Below are positions 1-8,779 of a stretch of DNA of 64,000 nucleotides, one piece after another. This DNA comes from Cohnella xylanilytica (GTDB taxonomy: Bacteria > Bacillota > Bacilli > Paenibacillales > Paenibacillaceae). A program made the position numbers and the translations under genes. The first letter of the stretch is position 1. Each line of letters opens with the position of its first letter. Location of the stretch: contig NZ_JACJVR010000079.1 of the NCBI RefSeq assembly GCF_014212175.1, positions 62,001 to 126,000 on the forward strand. Direction: 5' to 3'. Under the pieces are notes generated by a model. That model was given only the letters and a program-made list of their open reading frames with translations, was not told the origin of the DNA and did no database searches.

Positions 1-1341
1 ATCTTCGGCAAGCTGTCGGACATGTACGGGCGCAAGCGCTTCTTCGTCTTCGGCATCGTCGTCTTCATGCTCGGCTCCGCCCTGTGCGGGATGGCGTCTT
101 CGATCGTGGAGCTGAGCGTCTACCGCGCGATTCAAGGCATCGGCGCCGGGGCGCTGATGCCGATCACCTTCGCCATCATGTTCGACGCGGTCGAGCCGGA
201 GAAGCGGGGCAAGCTGAGCGGCTTGTTCGGGGCCGTGTTCGGAATGTCCAGCATCTTCGGGCCGCTCGTCGGCGCTTATCTCACCGACCACGTCAGCTGG
301 CAGTGGAACTTCTACATCAATCTGCCCATCGGCCTGATCGCGCTCGCGATGATCGCGTTCTTCTACCGGGAATCGATGGAACGCTCCAGGCAGCGAATCG
401 ACTGGCTGGGAGCGGCGACGCTCGTCGGGGCGATCGTCGCCCTGATGTTCGCCCTCGAGCTGGGCGGCAAGCAGTTCGCCTGGGATTCGGCGCCGATCGC
501 CGGCCTGTTCGCGGCCTTCGCGGTTCTCGCCGTCGCCTTCGTCTTCGCCGAGCGCCGCGCGAAGGAGCCGATCGTCTCTTTTCTCATGTTCAAGAACCGC
601 CTCTTCGCCACGAGCAACGCGCTCGCCATGCTGAGCAGCGCGGCCTATATGGTCGCTTCCATGTACATTCCGATCTACATCCAGGGGGTGCTGGGCGGCT
701 CCGCGACGAACTCGGGCCTCGTGCTGCTGCCGATGATGCTGGCTTCGGTCGTAACCGCGACGATCGGCGGCGCGCTGATCACGAAGCTGTCCTACCGCTC
801 GCTGCTGGTCCTGCCCTTGATCGTCTTCGTGGCGGGCATCGCGCTGCTGACGACGCTGACGGAGGAGACCCCGCGGCTGACCGTCACCTTCTACATGATC
901 CTGGTCGGCCTCGGCATCGGCGTCTCGTTCTCCGTGCTGAGCAGCGCGGCGGTTCATTCCTTCCCGATGCGGCAGCGGGGAGCGGCCAACTCCACGCTCA
1001 CGTTCCTGCGCTCCCTCGGCATGTCGCTCGGCATCACCGTCTTCGGGATCGTCCAGAACCATTCCTTGTCGCGCCGGATGAGCGAAGCCTTCTCGGGCGA
1101 CGCCTCCGCCGTCCAAGGTCTCGACTTCGGCGATCCGCACGCCCTGATGGACCCCGCCGCCCGCTCGCACATCCCCGGACCGGCGCTCGACCGCATCGCG
1201 GAAGGCCTCTCGTCGTCCATCGCCGTCACGTTCGCGTGGGGACTCATTCCGGCCGCTCTCGCGCTGGCCGCCGCTCTCCTCATGAGCCGCGAGAAGCTCG
1301 ACCCCCGCGCCGAAGCGGAAGCTTACGCCGCCTCGCATTGA
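1..1341 (+). CDS. MFS drug efflux pump, DHA2 (EmrB/QacA-like) type, 5'-truncated by window edge
   Basis: The frame is open from base 1, so the gene starts upstream of the window. The first visible residues are the MFS motif A loop between TM2 and TM3 (G-K-L-S-D-x-x-G-R-K-R, bases 7-39), so I estimate about 60 N-terminal residues are missing. About 446 residues remain, with some eleven hydrophobic segments and a charged C-terminal tail. The G-A-L-M-P motif around residue 53 is typical of 14-TM proton-coupled multidrug exporters. Family membership is clear; the substrate cannot be read from sequence. A hairpin follows the stop, and the next gene is convergent. Confidence 0.85.
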   Translation: MFGKLSDMYGRKRFFVFGIVVFMLGSALCGMASSIVELSVYRAIQGIGAGALMPITFAIMFDAVEPEKRGKLSGLFGAVFGMSSIFGPLVGAYLTDHVSWQWNFYINLPIGLIALAMIAFFYRESMERSRQRIDWLGAATLVGAIVALMFALELGGKQFAWDSAPIAGLFAAFAVLAVAFVFAERRAKEPIVSFLMFKNRLFATSNALAMLSSAAYMVASMYIPIYIQGVLGGSATNSGLVLLPMMLASVVTATIGGALITKLSYRSLLVLPLIVFVAGIALLTTLTEETPRLTVTFYMILVGLGIGVSFSVLSSAAVHSFPMRQRGAANSTLTFLRSLGMSLGITVFGIVQNHSLSRRMSEAFSGDASAVQGLDFGDPHALMDPAARSHIPGPALDRIAEGLSSSIAVTFAWGLIPAALALAAALLMSREKLDPRAEAEAYAASH

Positions 1342-1350
1342 GAAGAATCC

Positions 1351-1376
1351 AAGGACGCCCGGCTCCGGGCGTCCTT
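1351..1376. terminator. Bidirectional hairpin between MFS and PilZ genes
   Basis: A 10-bp perfect inverted repeat (AAGGACGCCC / GGGCGTCCTT) with a 6-nt loop sits between convergent genes. The flanking T tract is short on both sides, so it is a modest intrinsic terminator usable in both directions. Confidence 0.6.
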
Positions 1377-1395
1377 GTGCGCGTTGCGGCCGCGC

Positions 1396-1803
1396 CTACG
1401 TCCAGGCGTCGGCCGGGACGATGCCCTCGTTCACGAGCTGCTTCCACTCGGCGTAGGCCCGGATCTCCTCTTCCAGTTCGTCCCGGTGCGTCTCCTCGAG
1501 CTGGATGCCGTACGCGAAGGCCGGCGTCCGCTCCTCCTGCCAGATCATCGTGCCCCGCAGCTCCAGCTCCCGCGTCAGCCGAACCGAGAGAATCACCTTG
1601 CATTCGTTGTCCGGCAGGCGGAAGTTCAGAGCCGACTCCAGCTTGCAGCCCTGCGGGCTCATATCGATCAGAAGAGCCTGCCCTGGCTTGCTGCGGACGG
1701 CGAAGCCGTTCGCCTCGCGCAGCCGGATCAGGCAGGGCAATTCCGGCACGAACGAATAGCGGTAAGGCTCGCCGCGCCTCGTTAATTCCGAAGCATCTTC
1801 CAT
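1396..1803 (-). CDS. PilZ-domain protein (putative c-di-GMP receptor)
   Basis: This 135-aa protein has a PilZ-like beta-barrel. The second signature, D-x-S-x-x-G, is present as DMSPQG near residue 47. The N-terminal arginine motif is only approximate (two Arg at residues 9-10 and one at 15 rather than a clean RxxxR), so c-di-GMP affinity is not guaranteed. It lies 15 bp downstream of the HD-GYP gene on the same strand, so the two are probably co-transcribed: one degrades and the other senses the same second messenger. An N-terminal extension to position 1803 includes a plausible start. Confidence 0.7.
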   Translation of the reverse strand: MEDASELTRRGEPYRYSFVPELPCLIRLREANGFAVRSKPGQALLIDMSPQGCKLESALNFRLPDNECKVILSVRLTRELELRGTMIWQEERTPAFAYGIQLEETHRDELEEEIRAYAEWKQLVNEGIVPADAWT

Positions 1804-1818
1804 AGACTCCGATTCTCC

Positions 1819-2832
1819 TTATACGATAATTTCTTGAATCTGAAGGTGGCGTTCCACGCTGAGATCGATATACTCCCGGTTCACCCTCACGAGAGGCCGG
1901 GTATCGTCGTGAGGGTTGATCCGAACGACCACGCCCCATCGGCCGTCCGTCAGCTTCACGCTCCGGCCGATCAGGTGGCGGATCAGATTGTTCAGGAATA
2001 CGGTGACGACGTTAGGGTCCAATTCGCCGAAGGCCCCGTGTCTCATGCGGGCTACCACCTCGTGGAACGGAAGCGGCTCGTGGTACGGCCGCCTGGACGA
2101 CATCGCGTGGAACACGTCTGCAACCGCGACGATCCGGCTCATCGGGTCCGTCTCGGAGCTCCGCAGCCGCTGCGGGTACCCGCTTCCGTCCGTTCGCTCG
2201 TGGTGCTGAAGCGCGACGAGCGCGACCCGGGGCGACAATCCGCTCGTCCCCGCCAGCAGCTCGTACCCGTAGGCGGCATGCCGCTTCATCTCGGCGAATT
2301 CCTCCTCGGTCAATTTGCCGGGCTTGAGCAGGATCTCTTCCGGGATTCGGACCTTCCCCACGTCGTGCAAGGTGGCCGCGAGCGCCAGCAGGGCGAGCTC
2401 CTCTTCGTCCAAGCCCATCCAGCGGCCGATCATCGCGGACAGAACGCCGACGCCGATATTGTGCCGGTGCGTGTATTCGTCCTTCGCCTTCACCGATTCG
2501 AACAGCCGGAACAGATCGGGGTGCCGGGACGCCTCCCGGACGATCGGGATGAGCTCCCTCTCGATCTCCCGCGCCGGAATCTCCCCGCTCGCGCGGATGC
2601 GGTCGAACAGGTCCTTCGAATACTCCGACGCCTCCCGGATGGACTCGGCGGGGGACTCCGCTTCCGGCTCCTCGCCTGCGATCGTATACACGTCGGAGTG
2701 ATGAACCCGGTGCTGCCTCAGCAGCCTTATCGATTCCGGGTCGAGCATGGCGCGCGCCGGGACGAGCAGCAGCCCGGAATCGCTGACGATATCGTATTTG
2801 GTCCTCTTGCCTAGCAGCGCTTCCAATGTCAT
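1819..2832 (-). CDS. HD-GYP domain c-di-GMP phosphodiesterase
   Basis: This 337-aa protein has an HD metal motif (HDVGKV, about residue 156) followed by HHERTDGSGYP at about residues 209-219, the HD-GYP signature of cyclic-di-GMP phosphodiesterases. The N-terminal ~100 residues carry no recognised sensor domain, and there is no transmembrane segment or receiver domain, so it should be cytoplasmic. A C-terminal ~70-residue extension follows the catalytic core. It is the first gene of a two-gene unit with the PilZ protein. The start ATG at 2832 is the first in frame. Confidence 0.85.
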   Translation of the reverse strand: MTLEALLGKRTKYDIVSDSGLLLVPARAMLDPESIRLLRQHRVHHSDVYTIAGEEPEAESPAESIREASEYSKDLFDRIRASGEIPAREIERELIPIVREASRHPDLFRLFESVKAKDEYTHRHNIGVGVLSAMIGRWMGLDEEELALLALAATLHDVGKVRIPEEILLKPGKLTEEEFAEMKRHAAYGYELLAGTSGLSPRVALVALQHHERTDGSGYPQRLRSSETDPMSRIVAVADVFHAMSSRRPYHEPLPFHEVVARMRHGAFGELDPNVVTVFLNNLIRHLIGRSVKLTDGRWGVVVRINPHDDTRPLVRVNREYIDLSVERHLQIQEIIV

Positions 2833-3420
2833 TCTTTATCAGCTCCGTTAATATCTAGTTAATACCCCTCTTATTCCCTTATCGGCGCTGAACCCGGCAT
2901 AGTGAACCCATCGCTCCAGTATAACAACCGGCTCTGAAAGAATAATGAACAAATTCCGGGAGAAATCGACATGAATAGCTAAAGCGGCCTGCCAGGGCCT
3001 AATTTGCGTTAAGATTCGCATTTGAACCATATATTTGCGCCGGATGAAGGGGATCGAGACGGGAGGGATAGGAGTCGGGCGGGATAGGAGTCGGACGAAC
3101 GAGCGGGGGAGCGGTCCGGGCGCGGTTCGATAGGCCGGAGAGCGGATCGGGAGGCCGGCGCGACAAGGGGCGAACCCCCGCGAAGCCGGCGCCGGCGCCG
3201 AACCGGGGCCGGGACGGGTAACGGATTCAAGCGACGCTATTTCGCCGATAGCGGGAGATATTTGTTTCTAACGAATCGCAGCGACGCTAATTCGTTCCGA
3301 GAGCCCCTTTGTCCCCTTCGGTTGCCCCCATAACGACGCTTGGAACGCGAACGGCCCGGAAACGCCAAATAACCCATTCGCCCTCGGCTCATGGGTTGTC
3401 CAGCGTCGCGCTATATCCGA
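2833..3420. other. Non-coding interval with short direct repeats
   Basis: No convincing ORF is visible in this 588-bp gap. It holds the upstream region of the HD-GYP gene, a doubled GGGATAGGAGTCGG at about 3066-3093, and two copies of AGCGACGCTA(T/A)TTCG at 3230 and 3280. A degenerate third copy lies near 3332. The latter look like dispersed intergenic repeat units. Confidence 0.45.
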
Positions 3421-5217
3421 TCAATCGCCGTCGCCGGCCGCCTCTCCGCCACCTTCCCGAGGGGGCATCGCCGGGACGGAGAACGACAGCGTGCTCCCTT
3501 GCCCCGGAACGCTGTCGGCCCGGAGGACGCCCCCGTTCAGGCGGACGAATTCCTTGGCGATGGCGAGCCCCAGTCCCAGCCCCCTCTCTCCTTCCGTGCC
3601 AATCCCGGAGACCGGGTCGGCGTCCCGGAGCAGGCATTGTTCCGCTTCCGGCGCCAGTCCCCGGCCCGTATCGCGGACGTGGAAGGCGACCCGGTCCTCC
3701 TCCTTCCGCGCGCCGACTTGGACGAATCCGCCGGCGTCGGTGAACTTGATCGCGTTGGAGAGCAGGTTCCTCAGAATCGAAGCGAGCATCCCTTTATCCC
3801 CGTAGACCGTCAAGTCCTCCCGGATGTCGGCCTCGATCCGGATCCGCTTCATCTCCGCGCGGATTCGCGCGGAATCGACGGCTTGCCGGACGAGCGAGGC
3901 CGCGTCCCCGAGCGTCGGTCGGAAGGCTCCGCTCTCCCTCTGGCTCCGGAACCAGTCCAGCAGCGTCTCCACCAGTTGGAACGTGTCGACGACCTGCCCC
4001 CTCAGCTCCTGGAACGCCTCTAGATTGTCGCCGGCCAGCTCCTCGAGCTCCCTCTCCAGCAGCTCGGTCAGGCTGATCAGCACCGCCAGCGGATCCCGGA
4101 TGTCGTGGGCGACCACGGTGAACAGGCGATCCTTGAACGCGTTCAGCCGCTCCAACTGGCGGGCGCCCTCCAGAAGCTTCTCCTGCTGGTCCAACCATTC
4201 GGTAATCTCGTGGAACATCAGCATCTTGCCGATCGGCCGGCGTCCCTTGTCGTACACGATCGACAGCTTGTAATCGTAATGCCGGGCTCCGTCCGGCCCT
4301 TCGATCGGGAGCCGGCTCTCGGCGGCTTGCTCCCGGCGGATCGATTCGAGGAGCTCCGGGTGCTTGTCCAGCAAGGGAACGATCGAGCCGGAATGGCGCT
4401 TGACGTTCCGCAGCTCCTCGAACACGCGCAGCGCCGCCCGGTTGAAGTTCACGACGTTGTTGTCGAAGTCGAGAATGACGACGCCGTCCAGCATCGTCTC
4501 GAACGCTTGCTCGAGGGCGATCGGGGCGAGACGGAGCAGGTTGAACCGGTAGATTCCCCAAATATAGAACAGGCCCGACAAGACGAAGGAGAACGGAATG
4601 AGGTCCAGGTTGCTTCCGAACGGCTTCAGCACGTAGATGACGTTCAGCGCCCAAGGCGCGGCCGCCCCGAGCGCCATGACGGCGATCTGCTTCCGGACGA
4701 CGGGCACGGCCTTCGCGTACGCGAACGCGAACAGCGCCATTCCGGCAGCGGCCTCCAGGTAGTTGTAGGTAATGTGCACCCAATACCAGGGCCCTTTGAC
4801 CAGCACGGTCGAGATTATCGCATCCGCGTCGTAACGGACTTCCCTGTAGAAGAGGTGATGGTAATCGTTCGTATAGTGCAGAAGCAAAGTCAGGACCGGG
4901 ATTGCGAACAGAAGAGCGTAGACCCCTCTCTTCAAGACGGCTTCCCTCCCGGTATATTGCAGGACGAAGACGAGCCACAGCGTGGAGATGAACGGGATTC
5001 CGAGGTATTCGACCTTCAGCCAGAATTTGACGCTCTCCAGGTCGCGGCCGACGATCTCGAACGCATAGCCGAACGAATAGACGGCCGCGGCCAGCATGGC
5101 GAGCGCGGTGCTTCGCGCGACGGGCAGCCGGCGCTTCCGGAACGCCAGGAAGGAGATGTACAGCATGAGCAAGGCGGCGATCAGCAGCACAATGGACATG
5201 ATATTGGGGATTTCCAT
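3421..5217 (-). CDS. Membrane sensor histidine kinase with 7TM N-terminus and PAS domain
   Basis: This 598-aa protein starts with about seven hydrophobic segments (residues 1-225) of the histidine-kinase N-terminal 7TM type. A PAS-like domain follows (about 235-350), then HisKA with H-box VVAHDIRDPL (about residue 369) and a HATPase_c domain. That domain has an N-box (LLSNAIKFT), G1 (DTGRGL) and G2 (GLGLGLAIAK). It is a complete autokinase. No response regulator is adjacent, so its partner is elsewhere. The 7TM-PAS-HisKA layout is common in Paenibacillaceae, but the ligand is unknown. Confidence 0.85.
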   Translation of the reverse strand: MEIPNIMSIVLLIAALLMLYISFLAFRKRRLPVARSTALAMLAAAVYSFGYAFEIVGRDLESVKFWLKVEYLGIPFISTLWLVFVLQYTGREAVLKRGVYALLFAIPVLTLLLHYTNDYHHLFYREVRYDADAIISTVLVKGPWYWVHITYNYLEAAAGMALFAFAYAKAVPVVRKQIAVMALGAAAPWALNVIYVLKPFGSNLDLIPFSFVLSGLFYIWGIYRFNLLRLAPIALEQAFETMLDGVVILDFDNNVVNFNRAALRVFEELRNVKRHSGSIVPLLDKHPELLESIRREQAAESRLPIEGPDGARHYDYKLSIVYDKGRRPIGKMLMFHEITEWLDQQEKLLEGARQLERLNAFKDRLFTVVAHDIRDPLAVLISLTELLERELEELAGDNLEAFQELRGQVVDTFQLVETLLDWFRSQRESGAFRPTLGDAASLVRQAVDSARIRAEMKRIRIEADIREDLTVYGDKGMLASILRNLLSNAIKFTDAGGFVQVGARKEEDRVAFHVRDTGRGLAPEAEQCLLRDADPVSGIGTEGERGLGLGLAIAKEFVRLNGGVLRADSVPGQGSTLSFSVPAMPPREGGGEAAGDGD

Positions 5218-5444
5218 CCGTTTAGCTCCTGTTGCGGCCGTCTCGAGCAGCGTGCCGATACGGAGGAGATCGCTCCCGGTACGCCGACCCTCGTCGGCCG
5301 CGAGGGGATCCGGGTCGGCCCGGCGCGGCGAGCCGCGGCATTCCGGGCTTGCGGTCGGTCGTTATTTTATTACGGGGAGAAGAGGAATGCAAGCGTAGGG
5401 GAAAAGAGGAAGCGTCCCGAGCGCGATTCAAGCGGCCCCGCGCT

Positions 5445-6152
5445 TCAATGCGGGAAGATCGGGTCCCCGACGGGCAGCCGGACCCGGAACCGGTAGCCTC
5501 CCTCGGGCGAGGCGACCACGTCCATCGTCCCTCCGAGAGCGCCGACCCGGCTTCGCATCGCGCATAAGCCGATGCCGGGATCGGAGCAGCCTGCGGCGGG
5601 GGAGCCGTCGTTAGCCATGAGCAGCTCCAGCAGATCGTCCCGGATCGCGATGGACACGGAGAACCGGGTGCAGCGGCCATGGCGGATTCCGTTCGTAAGG
5701 CCTTCCCGCACCGCATGATAAAGAACCTTCTGCTGGGCGGGGGCAAGCCGGTTCAGGGGAACCGATACTTCGGACTCGACGGTCGCTCCCGTCATGTCCC
5801 GGGTCGTCTCCAGCAGCTGGCCGAGCGCTTCTTCCAGATCGATGCCGGCTTCCTGTCCCGGCGGCCCCTTCAGCGTCCGAACGGACCGGCGAATATCGTC
5901 CAGTCCGAGCCGCATGAACTCCTGCAGCCGCTCCATCCTCCGCATGCTCTCTTGGGGATTCTCCCGGAGCAGCCGGCGAATGGCTTCCAACTGAACGATG
6001 GCTGTCGTGAACGTAAAGCCGGCGATGTCGTGCAGATCGTCGGCGAGGCGTCTGCGCTCCGCCTGGATCTGCTGCTCGGCGGAATCCGCCGCCGTCTCGT
6101 CCGAAGCCATATAGGGCTGCCGGTCCAACTCGTCGTCTAACGGGTGCCTCAT
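5445..6152 (-). CDS. Soluble NarL-type (HisKA_3) histidine kinase, orphan
   Basis: This 235-aa protein lacks transmembrane segments. The dimerisation/phosphoacceptor motif ERRRLADDLHD (His about residue 41) is typical of HisKA_3 (NarX/DegS class). The ATPase part has REGLTNGIRHG (N-box) and a G-loop region reading GIGLCAMRSR. This class normally pairs with a LuxR-type response regulator, but none is present in the window. It starts 17 bp after the cupin gene, so co-transcription is likely. It may be a cytoplasmic sensor or an accessory kinase. Confidence 0.8.
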   Translation of the reverse strand: MRHPLDDELDRQPYMASDETAADSAEQQIQAERRRLADDLHDIAGFTFTTAIVQLEAIRRLLRENPQESMRRMERLQEFMRLGLDDIRRSVRTLKGPPGQEAGIDLEEALGQLLETTRDMTGATVESEVSVPLNRLAPAQQKVLYHAVREGLTNGIRHGRCTRFSVSIAIRDDLLELLMANDGSPAAGCSDPGIGLCAMRSRVGALGGTMDVVASPEGGYRFRVRLPVGDPIFPH

Positions 6153-6169
6153 CGGTCGCTAACCTCCGA

Positions 6170-6736
6170 TCATCTGCAATACGTATGAAGCAGCCGCTCT
6201 TCCACGCCGCGCCGCTTGGCGATCCGGTACAGCAAGCCGAAGATTCCCCTCTGCAGCCGGACGGGAATTCCCTTCAAGTACGTCTCGCCGAGCTCGAAGA
6301 TGACGGCCAACTCGAGAACGCTGCGGGGAATTCCGGACTTCGGGCGCACCTTGCCGTCCCGGGCCAGCCCGTACGAGATCCGGAGCACCTGCTCGAAGCG
6401 TCTGGCCGGGTCGATCTTGACGCGGAAGACGATCGTCTCCCCGCCCGGGTTGAAGAAGCGGTGCAGCGTTCCCGGAGGAGCCGACGCGGTCTGCCCCGGC
6501 CGGAGCTCGAGATGCTCCCCGTCCAGCTCCAGATGCGCCGTTCCGATCACCGCCTCGAAGCGTTCGGTGAAGGCGAGGTGATAATGAAGGCCTACCCCTC
6601 CCCCGGGAGCCAGCTCGACTTCCACGTATTCATAGGCGCCGCCGGTCTCGTCCGCGGTCTCGAGGAAGGTGACCCGGTCTTGGACGAGCGGGTTCTCGAT
6701 CGTTCTTGCCAATGTCGACTGTGGCATCTTGCTCAA
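6170..6736 (-). CDS. Cupin-domain protein
   Basis: This 188-aa protein has a single cupin beta-barrel. The first motif, H-Y-H around residue 51 with a following Glu, and the second, P-P-G-T-L-H-R-F-F (about residues 88-96), provide the usual metal ligands. The C-terminal ~80 residues are helical and lie outside the cupin fold. The substrate is unknown; such proteins are often small-molecule-binding or redox enzymes. It is first in a two-gene unit with the soluble histidine kinase, which suggests a sensory or stress role. Inverted repeats lie upstream. Confidence 0.7.
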   Translation of the reverse strand: MSKMPQSTLARTIENPLVQDRVTFLETADETGGAYEYVEVELAPGGGVGLHYHLAFTERFEAVIGTAHLELDGEHLELRPGQTASAPPGTLHRFFNPGGETIVFRVKIDPARRFEQVLRISYGLARDGKVRPKSGIPRSVLELAVIFELGETYLKGIPVRLQRGIFGLLYRIAKRRGVEERLLHTYCR

Positions 6737-6760
6737 GCCGCCTTTCGTTCACCCCGAGGG

Positions 6761-6820
6761 GGATGCTATACCCCCACCATAGCATCCGGATTCCAGGTCC
6801 GTGAACTATACCCCGGTATA
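6761..6820. promoter_or_regulatory. Inverted-repeat cluster in the divergent cupin / Crp-Fnr promoter region
   Basis: A 9-bp perfect inverted repeat (GGATGCTAT / ATAGCATCC, 6761-6769 and 6779-6787) is followed by TATACC-CC-GGTATA at 6807-6820. Both contain CTATACCCC, 40 bp apart. Two TATAAT hexamers on the plus strand (6817-6822 and 6829-6834) sit next to the second palindrome. This is a plausible shared operator between the divergent genes; the regulator is unknown. Confidence 0.4.
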
Positions 6821-6934
6821 ATTCGATAGTATAATCGGGTTGTATTCGGGCTCGGGCTTGATATTCGAAAACAAAGCAAACGCCGAAAGCCCGCCGAAGC
6901 GGGCTCTCGAAGACAGCCAATCGAGGGATGAAGC

Positions 6935-7468
6935 ATGATCATTCATAAAGGCGAAGTGCTGTTCCGGCAGGGGGACTCGGGCTCGCTGTTCCATCTGAAG
7001 AGCGGCCTGCTCAAGATCGTCCGCACCCAGGAGGACGGAACGGTCCACCTGATGAACCTGATCGTCCCGGACGAGATCATTCCCCATCATTCGCTCATCT
7101 CGCCGGGACCGTGCCACGGCACGGCCGTGGCGCTCATGACGAGCGAAGTCGAACGGATTCCCGCGGCGGAATGGTACCGCTCCCTGGAGCAGGACGCCGA
7201 CAAATGCCGCATGATCGCCGGCAAGCTTCAGGACAAGCTGAGAATGATGCAGCAGCGGATCGACCAGCTGACCGCCGCGACGCCAGCGGACAAGCTGAGG
7301 AAGTTCGAGGCCTGGTTCCATTCCTACATCGCTCCCTCGGCTCTGACCGACGTGCTGACCCAAGACGAGATCGGCCAATTCATCGGATTGCGCCGCGAGA
7401 CGGTCAACCGGCTGCTGCGGGCTCAGTCGTCGGCGTCCAAGGAGCCGGCCGGGCCGAAGAATTCGTAA
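6935..7468 (+). CDS. Short Crp/Fnr-family transcriptional regulator
   Basis: This 177-aa protein has a cNMP-binding-like beta-roll at residues 1-85, a dimerisation helix (about 85-125) and a C-terminal helix-turn-helix (LTQDEIGQFIG..RETVNRLL, about 147-168). It is shorter than the usual 220-235 residues: the N-terminus begins at the first beta strands and the tail ends soon after the HTH. GAGGG seven bases before ATG 6935 supports this start. Only two cysteines are present, so an Fnr-type iron-sulfur cluster is unlikely. Its 3' end overlaps the hmp 3' end by 46 bp on the opposite strand, and a Crp/Fnr-type site lies in the hmp promoter. It is therefore the obvious candidate regulator of hmp. 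Confidence 0.8.
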   Translation: MIIHKGEVLFRQGDSGSLFHLKSGLLKIVRTQEDGTVHLMNLIVPDEIIPHHSLISPGPCHGTAVALMTSEVERIPAAEWYRSLEQDADKCRMIAGKLQDKLRMMQQRIDQLTAATPADKLRKFEAWFHSYIAPSALTDVLTQDEIGQFIGLRRETVNRLLRAQSSASKEPAGPKNS

Positions 7469-8646
7469 TGGATGTCCTCCGCGGGAACGCCCCGCTCGCT
7501 CAGCGCCTTGCGGATCGCCTTCATGAACGCGACCGGTCCGCAGAAGTAATAAGCGGCCGATTCGGACGGAATCACCTTCTTCAGCCATTCCGCATCGATA
7601 TAGCCTTGATGGTCGAAGGCTTTGTCTTGGACGTCCTGCTCCGTCGGACGAGTGTAGCTCCAATGGACGGATACGCGGGGGTTCGACCGGGCGATCTCCT
7701 CGACATGCCGCTTCATCGCGTGCACCCGCCCGTTGCGGGCCGAGTGGATGAAGACGACCGGCCGGGACGAGCCTTCGGCCAGCGCGTTCAGCATGCTGAG
7801 CGTCGGCGTGAGGCCGACGCCGCCGCTGATGAGAACGACGGGACGCGCGTCGCCGCGGTCCAGCACGAAGTCTCCCGCCGGAGCCGACAGCCGGAGCGTA
7901 TCCCCTTCTTTTACCTGCTCGTGCAGATAGTTGCTGACCTTCCCGTCCGGGTCGTCCCCGCAGCCTTCCTCCCGCTTGACGGATATCCGGTAATAAGGCT
8001 TGCCGGGAGCGTCGGACAGGCTGTATTGGCGAATGTGCTCGTACTTCTCGCCCGGAATGCTCATCGTGATGCTGATATATTGGCCCGCCTCGAAGCTGGC
8101 GAGCGCGCCGCCGTCCGACGGGACGAGGTAGAAGGACGTGATGACGTCGCTCTCCCGCTCCTTCCGGTCCACGCGGAACTCGCGCAAGCCGGCCCAGCCG
8201 CCTTCCTGCCGTTCGGACCGGTCGTACATCTCGGCTTCGACGCCGATGAACGCGTCCGCGATGACGCCGTACGCCTCGGCCCAGGCGCCGATAATCTCGT
8301 CCGTGGCCGCGTCGCCGAGCACGTCCTTGATCGCGGCCAGCAGGTTCTCCCCGACGATCGGATAGTGCTCCGGCTTGACCCCGAGGCTGCGATGCTTGTG
8401 CGCGATCTGCTTCACGACCGGGAGAATGTCCCCCAAGCGGTCGATATGCTGGGCGGCGGCGTAGACGGCGTTGGCCAGCGCGGTCTGCTGCCGGCCCTTC
8501 TGCTGATTGGCATGGTTGAAAATATTCAAAAGCTCCGGATGGCTCGAGAACAGCCGCTGGTAGAACCGCGTCGTGATCGCGACTCCGTGCACCTCCAGAA
8601 CCGGAACGGTGGATTTGATGATCTCGATCGTTTTCGGGTCTAGCAT
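7423..8646 (-). CDS. hmp: Flavohemoprotein, nitric oxide dioxygenase
   Basis: This 407-aa protein is the usual full length. The N-terminal globin domain (about residues 1-140) carries the proximal-His region and the conserved E-H-Y-P-I-V-G-E-N-L-L segment. The FAD domain follows (about 150-260, with R-Q-Y-S-L FAD-binding at about 209). The C-terminal NAD domain has L-I-S-G-G-V-G-L-T-P. The enzyme oxidises NO to nitrate using O2 and NAD(P)H and protects against nitrosative stress. It starts at ATG 8646 behind GAGGAG. It is monocistronic and convergent with the Crp/Fnr gene. The assignment is secure. Confidence 0.95.
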   Translation of the reverse strand: MLDPKTIEIIKSTVPVLEVHGVAITTRFYQRLFSSHPELLNIFNHANQQKGRQQTALANAVYAAAQHIDRLGDILPVVKQIAHKHRSLGVKPEHYPIVGENLLAAIKDVLGDAATDEIIGAWAEAYGVIADAFIGVEAEMYDRSERQEGGWAGLREFRVDRKERESDVITSFYLVPSDGGALASFEAGQYISITMSIPGEKYEHIRQYSLSDAPGKPYYRISVKREEGCGDDPDGKVSNYLHEQVKEGDTLRLSAPAGDFVLDRGDARPVVLISGGVGLTPTLSMLNALAEGSSRPVVFIHSARNGRVHAMKRHVEEIARSNPRVSVHWSYTRPTEQDVQDKAFDHQGYIDAEWLKKVIPSESAAYYFCGPVAFMKAIRKALSERGVPAEDIHYEFFGPAGSLDADD

Positions 8647-8682
8647 GGGAATCTCCTCGCTTTCGATGGGGGGTTACGCCCA

Positions 8683-8726
8683 AGTATAAGCATTCGCGAT
8701 GAGAGGCCTTGTGATTCCAATCACTT
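8683..8726 (-). promoter_or_regulatory. hmp promoter with Crp/Fnr-type site at about -41.5
   Basis: On the minus strand a TATACT -10 box (8688-8683) lacks a good -35. TTGTGA-TTCCAA-TCACTT (8709-8726) matches the Crp/Fnr consensus TGTGA-N6-TCACA. Its centre lies 29.5 bp upstream of the first base of the -10 box, that is about -41.5 from the expected start. This is class II activator geometry, in which the site replaces the -35 element. Confidence 0.65.
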
Positions 8727-8779
8727 CAAAACGCAAGGATTTGTGACGAACGTTATGATGCGGTTTCAACCTTAAACAT

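Noticed and set aside
84..1805. 573-codon frame overlapping the MFS and PilZ genes
   Set aside because: Arg-rich shadow frame of high-GC DNA; both real genes are recognised in other frames.
2848..3230. Two short minus-strand ORFs in the 2.8-3.4 kb gap
   Set aside because: Low-complexity, no good ribosome binding site, no recognisable family.
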